Made by a program: the position numbers and the translations under genes. From assembly GCA_900555735.1 (NCBI GenBank), contig USMI01000059.1:1-9887 (forward strand): a stretch of 9,887 nucleotides of DNA, read 5' to 3'. This DNA is from an uncultured Eubacteriales bacterium (lineage in GTDB: Bacteria; Bacillota; Clostridia; Oscillospirales; Oscillospiraceae). The notes under the pieces are model-generated. The model was given only the letters and a program-made list of their open reading frames with translations. It was not told the DNA's origin and ran no database searches. This document shows positions 5,726-9,887 of this stretch, piece after piece; position 1 is the first letter of the stretch; every line of letters starts with the position of its first letter.

Positions 5726-6584
5726 GTCGTCCTCCCTTTCCCTGTCCGCCCCAGAGGGCCTGATAGCCGCCCGCGCCCACCTGTGTGTCGGTCAGCGCCA
5801 CCAGCGTATGAGCCACCGTCCGCCGTCCGATGCGGATGTAATCGCTGCGGCATGCCAGCAGCAGGCCGCCCGCCGTCCCTACCGCCCGGAAGGGCAGCAG
5901 CACAAAGGGGATGGTCACCCCCGCCGCGTGGAGCCGGGCCATTTTTTCCTCCGGCGGCGCTTCTGTTTCCAGTATTGCCGCCGCCTCACGGGGCCACAGC
6001 TGCGTCAGCGCCGCCGTTTCCGCCACCAGTACCGGCTGACCTCGCACCGGGTCACGCAGCGAATTGCCGTTGTCCCGCAGCGCCCGCAGACGGCACCGGC
6101 GGCCTGCCACCACCACTTCGATCTCCATCAATTCTCCTCCTTCATGCCGCGCCGTCTGCCGGAACACCAGATGCAGCAGGCCGTAGAAGCCCGCCGCCGT
6201 TCCCAGCAGCACCGGCCAGCTGATATCCGCGTAATAGACGCACTGCACAATGCCCCGCGGTGAGCCTGCCAGCAGTCCCAGCGCCAGCAGAAGCCCCGCC
6301 AGACCGCCGGATAGCAGCCAAAACAGCGCCGTCTGCCGCCATGGCCGTACCTCCTTCCAGAAGGCCAGCAACGCCATGACCGTGCCTGCCGCCACCTTGC
6401 ACAGAGGATGGGCCAACAGCGGCCAGAGGAACACCCCCACCGCATAGGCCGCACCCAGTACGGCACAGAGCAGAAACCGCAGCCGCCGCAGAGTCGTACC
6501 TGCCAGTGTGGCGGTGGTCAGCAGCAGCAGATAGTCCACCGCCAGATTCAGCACCGCCACACGGTCGATATACACCACCGTCAC
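5670..6584 (-). CDS. spoIIGA: Sigma-E processing peptidase SpoIIGA
   Basis: A membrane-embedded aspartic protease of about 304 residues that cleaves pro-SigE at the sporulation septum. The N-terminal half has five hydrophobic segments (about residues 8-28, 36-58, 64-78, 86-108, 113-142). The C-terminal half has the protease core RALRDNGNSLRDP with the predicted catalytic Asp at 171, and a CRSDYIRIG strand near 245-253. The Asp is followed by Asn-Gly where D[ST]G is usual. The start is uncertain. I prefer GTG 6584, because GAGG of the perfect site GAGGTGAT (6596-6589) is 8 bases upstream. GTG 6593 lies inside that site and only 5 bases after the predicted transcript start. GTG 6578 would best match the family's N-terminus. 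The 3' end overlaps sigE by 56 bp. Confidence 0.93.
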   Translation of the reverse strand: MTVVYIDRVAVLNLAVDYLLLLTTATLAGTTLRRLRFLLCAVLGAAYAVGVFLWPLLAHPLCKVAAGTVMALLAFWKEVRPWRQTALFWLLSGGLAGLLLALGLLAGSPRGIVQCVYYADISWPVLLGTAAGFYGLLHLVFRQTARHEGGELMEIEVVVAGRRCRLRALRDNGNSLRDPVRGQPVLVAETAALTQLWPREAAAILETEAPPEEKMARLHAAGVTIPFVLLPFRAVGTAGGLLLACRSDYIRIGRRTVAHTLVALTDTQVGAGGYQALWGGQGKGGRHEVVAAHCTVDPTAGQAG

Positions 6585-6604
6585 CGCTATCACCTCGCCT
6601 GTCT

Positions 6605-6637
6605 ATTATAGGACGGCCCGGCTGGGAATCCTGTCAC
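6605..6637 (-). promoter_or_regulatory. Probable spoIIG promoter with a wide spacer
   Basis: On the minus strand a perfect -10 TATAAT (6610-6605) has no -35 box at 17 bp. The nearest match is GTGACA (6637-6632, 5 of 6 to TTGACA), with a 21-bp spacer. In B. subtilis the Spo0A-activated spoIIG promoter also has an over-long spacer (22 bp). No convincing full Spo0A box was found; TGACAGG (6636-6630) is only a partial fit. Confidence 0.6.
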
Positions 6638-6672
6638 AAAAAAGCGCCCTGCGGGATTTCTCCCGCAGGGCG
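6638..6672 (-). terminator. Intrinsic terminator of the rarA operon
   Basis: An 11-bp stem CGCCCTGCGGG / CCCGCAGGGCG with a 6-base loop. On the minus strand it is followed by a C and then TTTTTT (6643-6638). It lies 11 bp after the Dabb-like gene and directly before the spoIIG promoter, so it insulates spoIIG from the upstream operon. Confidence 0.93.
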
Positions 6673-6683
6673 TATCCGATACC

Positions 6684-6968
6684 TTATTCGTAATCAAAAA
6701 TGGCCTTCTGTTCCAGCAGTCCGCCGTACTCGTCCTTCCACCGGTGGTGGATGTCGGACGCGTCCCAGTTGGGCAGGGCTCCCCTGTCCATGTCCAGCAC
6801 GATCATCAGATTGTACCGGTTTGGCCGGTCGATACAGCATGGATGCACCGTCACGCTATGCACGCCAGAGATGGCATCCGCCGCCGTGTACAAAGCCCTG
6901 ACCTGCGCCAGAAGCGCCGCCTTATCCGTTACCGTCTCGTTCCACTTTGCCAGAATACAGTGCTTCAT
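6684..6968 (-). CDS. Dabb (stress-responsive A/B barrel) family-like protein
   Basis: A 94-residue soluble protein that begins MKHCILAKW. An N-terminal beta strand, a helix (about 15-32), a VHSVTVHPC strand (36-44) and a YNLMIVLDMD strand (52-61) follow. The order and length resemble single-domain Dabb proteins, ferredoxin-like folds that dimerise into a barrel. The residues that would define an enzyme activity are not obvious. ATG 6968 is preceded by GAGGTG, with GAGG 7 bases upstream. It is the last gene of the rarA-DUF951-microprotein operon, 9 bp after the microprotein stop, and is followed by a strong terminator. The family call is moderate and the gene itself is secure. Confidence 0.75.
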   Translation of the reverse strand: MKHCILAKWNETVTDKAALLAQVRALYTAADAISGVHSVTVHPCCIDRPNRYNLMIVLDMDRGALPNWDASDIHHRWKDEYGGLLEQKAIFDYE

Positions 6969-6977
6969 TCCCGCACC

Positions 6978-7076
6978 TCACAGTCCCAGATAGGGAACGA
7001 TCAGTCCCGCCAGCATCAGCACCGCCATCAGGCAGGCGATGACGCCCACGATGATCTGTGTGGTTTTCTTACGCAT
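6978..7076 (-). CDS. 32-residue single-pass membrane microprotein
   Basis: A very short frame that starts MRKKTTQ, continues as one hydrophobic helix (about residues 8-30, Ile/Val/Leu/Ala-rich) and ends PYLGL. The positive N-terminus predicts an N-in, single-pass membrane protein. Evidence that it is real: the ATG directly abuts the TAA of the DUF951 gene, an AAGGAGG ribosome site sits 8 bases upstream inside that gene, and the Dabb-like gene starts 9 bp after its stop, so it fills the gap exactly. The architecture resembles the Prli42/DUF4044 class of Firmicute membrane miniproteins, but I cannot assign it to either by eye. Function unknown. Confidence 0.75.
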   Translation of the reverse strand: MRKKTTQIIVGVIACLMAVLMLAGLIVPYLGL

Positions 7077-7265
7077 TTATGCTTCCTCCTTCGGTACGAT
7101 CTTTCGGATCATTTTTTCCACCTTACGGCGGGGCTGCATCACCTCGTGGCCGCAGCCCAGACATTTCAGCTTGATGTCCATGCCCACTCGCAGCACCTCC
7201 CAACGGCGGCTGCCGCAAGGGTGATCCTTCTTCAGTTCCAGAATGTCATGCAGTTGCAGATCCAT
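7077..7265 (-). CDS. DUF951 domain-containing protein (YyzM-like)
   Basis: A 62-residue protein that fits DUF951 along its full length. It starts MDLQLHDILELKK, then HPCGSRRWEVLRVGMD (about 15-30), and a CLGCGH motif (35-40) before a basic C-terminus. The two Cys-containing motifs (HPCG and CLGCGH) could bind a metal such as zinc or form part of a small beta-barrel; function is not established. It starts 3 bp after the rarA stop. Its ribosome site AAGGG lies in the last rarA codons, so the two are translationally linked. The microprotein follows with no gap. Confidence 0.93.
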   Translation of the reverse strand: MDLQLHDILELKKDHPCGSRRWEVLRVGMDIKLKCLGCGHEVMQPRRKVEKMIRKIVPKEEA

Positions 7266-7268
7266 GGC

Positions 7269-8528
7269 TCATCCCTTCTTGATCTCGTCCCAATACCGCT
7301 TGGCGGCCTGCTCGGTCTTGTTGTCGCCGTATTCATAGTAGTGCTTCTCCCCCAGCTCCTCCGGCAGATACCGTTGCTTCACATAGTGGTGAGGGAACAC
7401 ATGGGGATAGAGATACCACTGATCCCGCTCCTGTCCGGCGCTGTCGGCGTGAACGTTCTGCAAATGACGGGGGATACTGCCCATGGCGCCGTGCTGGATG
7501 TCCTCCATGGCGGCAATGATGGCGTTGTGGCTGGCGTTGGACTTGGGCGCCGTGGCCAGCAGAATGGCCGCCTCAGCCAGTGGGAGCCGCGCCTCCGGAA
7601 GTCCCAGCTGTACCGCCGCGTCCACGCAGGCCTTCGTGATGGCAATGGCCTGGGGATAGGCAAGACCGATATCCTCGCTGGCGATGACCAGCAGGCGGCG
7701 GCAGGGAGACAGCAGGTCACCCGCCACCAGCAGCCGCCCCAGATAGTATACCGCCGCGTCCGGGTCGGAGCCGCGGATGGACTTTTGCAGCGCCGACAGC
7801 AGGTCATAGTGCTCGTCGCCGTCCCGGTCATACCGCATGGCGCTGCGCTGAGCCAACTGCAAAGCATCCTCACTGGTCACATACAGCACGCCGTCCTTGG
7901 GTTTTGCGGACTGGTACAGCAGCTCCACCGCCGTCACCGCCTTGCGGACGTCGCCGCCGCAGGCGGCAGCCACCGTGTCGGGAACGGTGTCCTCCCACTG
8001 GAAGGGCAGGTCGCTGCGCTCCTGCTCGATGCGCAGGGCACGCTCCACGGCGGGACGAGTCTCCTCCGCCGTCAGGGGCTTGAACTCGAACACCGTGCTG
8101 CGGGACAGCAGGGCGTTATAGATGTAGAAATAGGGATTCTCGGTGGTGCTGGCGATCATGGTGATCTTGCCGTTCTCCAGAAACTCCAGCAGGCTTTGCT
8201 GCTGCTTCTTGTTGAAGTACTGGATCTCATCCAGATACAGCAAAATGCCATTAGGGGCCATCATGGTATCCACGTCGGCGATGATGGCCTTGATATCCGA
8301 CAGGCTGGCGGTGGTGGCGTTGAGATGGTACAGCGCCTTCTGCGTCCGCTTGGCGATGATGTTGGCAATGGTGGTCTTTCCCGTGCCGGAAGGGCCGTAG
8401 AAGATCAGATTGGCTTCGGCCCCGTTTTCGATCAGGCGGCGCAGCAGCGCGCCCTCGCCCAGCAAATGCTTCTGCCCTGCCACCTCGTCCAGTGTCTGGG
8501 GCCGTATTTCGTCTGCCAAAGGCCGCAT
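7269..8528 (-). CDS. rarA: Replication-associated recombination protein A (RarA/MgsA AAA+ ATPase)
   Basis: A 419-residue AAA+ ATPase of the clamp-loader-like RarA/MgsA/WRNIP1 family, which acts at stalled replication forks. Visible: the N-terminal PLADEIRPQTLDEVAGQKHL, Walker A GPSGTGKTT (45-53), Walker B LLYLDEIQ (96-103), sensor-1 STTENP (127-132) and the arginine-finger region LLSRS (140-144). The C-terminal half has the family's oligomerisation and lid region with SEDIGLAYPQA and AILLATAPKSN. The ATG at 8528 has a perfect AGGAGGTGAG site. The frame stays open upstream to 9575, but that stretch is antisense to nth and looks nothing like RarA. It heads a minus-strand operon with three small genes and faces nth across a shared promoter region. 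Confidence 0.97.
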   Translation of the reverse strand: MRPLADEIRPQTLDEVAGQKHLLGEGALLRRLIENGAEANLIFYGPSGTGKTTIANIIAKRTQKALYHLNATTASLSDIKAIIADVDTMMAPNGILLYLDEIQYFNKKQQQSLLEFLENGKITMIASTTENPYFYIYNALLSRSTVFEFKPLTAEETRPAVERALRIEQERSDLPFQWEDTVPDTVAAACGGDVRKAVTAVELLYQSAKPKDGVLYVTSEDALQLAQRSAMRYDRDGDEHYDLLSALQKSIRGSDPDAAVYYLGRLLVAGDLLSPCRRLLVIASEDIGLAYPQAIAITKACVDAAVQLGLPEARLPLAEAAILLATAPKSNASHNAIIAAMEDIQHGAMGSIPRHLQNVHADSAGQERDQWYLYPHVFPHHYVKQRYLPEELGEKHYYEYGDNKTEQAAKRYWDEIKKG

Positions 8529-8558
8529 GCGCTCACCTCCTGAAAATGATACGGATGT

Positions 8559-8587
8559 ATTATACCACCATTTGCTTTTTTGCGCAA
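8559..8587 (-). promoter_or_regulatory. Promoter of the rarA operon
   Basis: Minus-strand -35 TTGCGC (8587-8582), a 17-bp spacer, and -10 TATAAT (8564-8559) preceded by TGG (extended -10). The predicted leader is about 24 bases. It overlaps the nth promoter in the opposite direction by 16 bp. Confidence 0.8.
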
Positions 8588-8600
8588 GGTCTGATACAAT
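8572..8600 (+). promoter_or_regulatory. Promoter of nth
   Basis: -35 TTGCTT (8572-8577), a 17-bp spacer and -10 TACAAT (8595-8600). Transcription should start near 8607, right at the ribosome site GAGGTGA (8607-8613). This rules out the upstream GTG at 8610 as a start. Confidence 0.75.
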
Positions 8601-8618
8601 AGTGCCGAGGTGAGGCCC

Positions 8619-9257
8619 ATGAAAACACAAGCGCAGATCAGCGCCATCATCGAGGAACTGAAAAAGCTGTACCCGGACGCCATTTGCTCGCTGGACTACC
8701 GGAAGGACTACGAGCTGCTGTTCTCCGTCCGTCTGGCGGCGCAATGCACCGACGCGCGGGTGAATCTGGTAACTCCGGCGCTGTTTGAGCGCTTCCCCAC
8801 GCTGGAGGCCTTCGCGGTAGCCACGCCGGACGAGGTGGGCGAATATGTCCGCTCCTGCGGCTTCTGGCGGGCCAAGGCCAAGGACATCGTGGGCAGCGCC
8901 CAGATGCTGCTCCGTGACTTCGGCGGCAAAGTGCCGGACAACATGGACGACCTGCTGCGCTTGCCCGGTGTGGGACGCAAGACCGCCAATCTCATTCTGG
9001 GCGATGTGTACGGGCAGGAGGGCTACGTCTGCGACACCCACTGCATCCGCATCACCGGACGGCTGGGCATCACCGACGGCAGCAAGGATCCCCTGAAGGT
9101 GGAGCAGCAGCTGCGGAAGGTCATCCCGCCGGAGGAATCCAGCGATTTCTGCCACCGGATGGTGCTGCATGGCAGGGCGCTGTGCATGGCCCGCGCTCCC
9201 CAATGCGGGGATTGCCCGCTGAAGGCGCTGTGCGACTACGGCACGAGCCAACAATAG
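8619..9257 (+). CDS. nth: Endonuclease III (DNA glycosylase/AP lyase)
   Basis: A 212-residue base-excision repair enzyme that removes oxidised pyrimidines and cuts at AP sites. The helix-hairpin-helix LPGVGRKTAN (115-124) contains the catalytic Lys 121. The catalytic Asp is D139 in CDTHCIRI. The C-terminal [4Fe-4S] cluster ligands are Cys 189, 196, 199 and 205 with the exact C-x6-C-x2-C-x5-C spacing. LAAQCTDARVN (39-49) is the usual N-terminal motif. All key residues are intact and length is standard. ATG 8619 has GAGG 8 bases upstream; the alternative GTG 8610 lies in the ribosome site. Monocistronic: it is followed by an intrinsic terminator 11 bp after the stop. Divergent from rarA. Confidence 0.97.
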   Translation: MKTQAQISAIIEELKKLYPDAICSLDYRKDYELLFSVRLAAQCTDARVNLVTPALFERFPTLEAFAVATPDEVGEYVRSCGFWRAKAKDIVGSAQMLLRDFGGKVPDNMDDLLRLPGVGRKTANLILGDVYGQEGYVCDTHCIRITGRLGITDGSKDPLKVEQQLRKVIPPEESSDFCHRMVLHGRALCMARAPQCGDCPLKALCDYGTSQQ

Positions 9258-9268
9258 CATACATATCC

Positions 9269-9300
9269 AAGTGCCGGTCCGGTGGGACTGGCACTTTTTT
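9269..9300 (+). terminator. Intrinsic terminator of nth
   Basis: A 12-bp stem (AAGTGCCGGTCC with GGACTGGCACTT, one G-T pair) has a GGTG loop, and TTTTTT lies at 9295-9300. Confidence 0.93.
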
Positions 9301-9338
9301 CGTGCCCGCCACATATATTGCGGTATGGAGGTGGGAAC

Positions 9339-9590
9339 ATGGACTTGAAACAGGTGGCGGCGCAGCTGCATACCGATCCGGACACAGTGAAGCGCTTGGC
9401 CCAGTCCCCGGACGGTCAGGCATTGATGGCCCTGATGCAGCAGCAAAACGGCGCACAATTGCAGCGGGCCATGGAGCAGGGCGATGGCGCAAGCACCGCC
9501 GAGATGGCGTCGCTGCTGAAAACCGTGCTGTCCAGCGGCGAGGGCCGTGCCCTCTTGCAGCGGCTGAGCCGGCAATTTCAGCAGCAGTAA
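9339..9590 (+). CDS. Small hypothetical protein, Gln/Ala/Leu-rich
   Basis: An 83-residue soluble, helical-looking protein that begins MDLKQVAAQL and ends QFQQQ. It has no cysteines, no signal peptide and no membrane segment. Two similar Leu/Gly segments, RLAQSPDGQALMALMQ (19-34) and SSGEGRALLQRLSRQF (65-80), may be a degenerate repeat. ATG 9339 has a GGAGGTG site (9327-9333) 5 bases upstream. A longer frame from 9282 begins inside the nth terminator and is rejected. No convincing -35 box was found; CATATATT (9312-9319) could be a -10 element, and resembles the SigE/SigK -10 consensus without a matching -35. The next gene starts 30 bp later, so the two probably form an operon. I do not recognise the family. 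Confidence 0.8.
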   Translation: MDLKQVAAQLHTDPDTVKRLAQSPDGQALMALMQQQNGAQLQRAMEQGDGASTAEMASLLKTVLSSGEGRALLQRLSRQFQQQ

Positions 9591-9620
9591 CCTTACTTAC
9601 AGCGGAAAGGAGGCGGCAAT

Positions 9621-9887
9621 ATGGAGGACATGGACAGCAAACTCAACGCGATGCTCAACGACCCGGCGGCCATGCAGCGCATCATCCAGATGGCCCAGCA
9701 GCTCTCCGGCGGAGCGGCACAGGCCGCGCCTCCGCCGCCTCCCCCACCACAGGGCGCGCCGCCACCAGCCGATGGCGGCATCGGCTTCGACCCCATGATG
9801 CTGGCCAAGTTTTTACCGCTGCTGCAAGACCTGCGGCAGTCCAACAGCCAAACCACCCAGCTGCTTTACGCCCTGCGGCCCTTTCTG
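9621..9887 (+). CDS. Hypothetical protein with a polyproline linker (partial, runs off the window)
   Basis: The first 89 residues of a protein cut by the window edge. An N-terminal helix (about 1-30) includes NDPAAMQRIIQMAQQLSG. It is followed by a low-complexity linker with seven prolines in a row (37-43) and PPP (47-49). A second helical part holds DPMMLAKFLPLLQDLRQ (57-73). The two DP-plus-Met/Leu helices are alike and loosely resemble STI1-type chaperone-binding helices, which is a weak inference. The ATG has an AAAGGAGG site (9606-9613) 7 bases upstream. It is probably co-transcribed with the preceding 83-residue protein, which has similar composition. No function assigned. Confidence 0.82.
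   Translation, partial: MEDMDSKLNAMLNDPAAMQRIIQMAQQLSGGAAQAAPPPPPPPQGAPPPADGGIGFDPMMLAKFLPLLQDLRQSNSQTTQLLYALRPFL

Noticed and set aside
6744..8543. Plus-strand 599-codon frame opposite rarA and its operon
   Set aside because: Antisense to rarA, DUF951, the microprotein and the Dabb-like gene, all well supported. His/Gln/Val-rich nonsense composition typical of GC-rich antisense frames.
9282..9338. 19-codon N-terminal extension of the 83-residue protein
   Set aside because: It starts inside the nth terminator hairpin and has no ribosome site, while ATG 9339 has GGAGGTG 5 bases upstream.
8529..9575. N-terminal extension of the rarA frame (768 codons in total)
   Set aside because: The extra part is antisense to nth and the 83-residue gene, and crosses the rarA promoter. 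RarA homology begins at MRPLADEIRP with a perfect ribosome site.
9593..9856. Minus-strand frame with a glycine run
   Set aside because: The glycine run is the complement of the polyproline linker in the plus-strand gene starting at 9621, which has an AAAGGAGG site.

Overview
The window looks like chromosome of a GC-rich, strictly anaerobic, endospore-forming member of the Clostridia, probably Oscillospiraceae-like (Flavonifractor/Oscillibacter/Lawsonibacter type). The clues are a ferredoxin-linked 2-oxoacid oxidoreductase, the spoIIGA-sigE sporulation pair, clostridial small families (DUF951, DUF2087), strong AGGAGG-type ribosome binding sites and GC-rich codons. The placement is inference from content. 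I see no mobile element, CRISPR array, tRNA or rRNA.

Left part (1-3651, + strand): the tail of an unknown gene and a GC-rich hairpin come first. A P-loop ATPase follows, then a tight four-gene cluster for a 2-oxoacid:ferredoxin oxidoreductase in the order delta (ferredoxin), alpha (VorB type), beta (TPP), gamma. An intrinsic terminator closes the cluster. Its codon use (many CGT, GCT, GTT) suggests higher expression than the rest of the window. Together the subunits would oxidatively decarboxylate a 2-oxoacid to an acyl-CoA and reduce ferredoxin. The ATPase is an uncharacterised co-encoded partner.

Middle (3749-6672): an XRE-type regulator has its own near-consensus promoter and an upstream palindrome. 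It converges on a DUF2087 protein, and the two share a bidirectional terminator. Next on the minus strand is spoIIGA-sigE, the membrane protease and its pro-sigma substrate for mother-cell sporulation gene expression. The two reading frames overlap by 56 bp, which is almost exactly the SigE pro-sequence.

Right part (6638-9887): a minus-strand operon runs rarA, DUF951, a 32-aa membrane peptide, then a Dabb-like protein, and ends in a terminator just before the spoIIG promoter. rarA and the divergent nth (endonuclease III) have face-to-face overlapping sigma-A-like promoters, so two genome-maintenance genes share one control region. After the nth terminator come two small Gln/Ala-rich proteins of unknown function, the second cut by the window edge.

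No obviously new defence or mobile system is visible. The most interesting points are the ATPase tied to the oxidoreductase, the spoIIGA/sigE dual-coding overlap with a wide-spacer promoter, the membrane microprotein, and the unknown pair at the right end.
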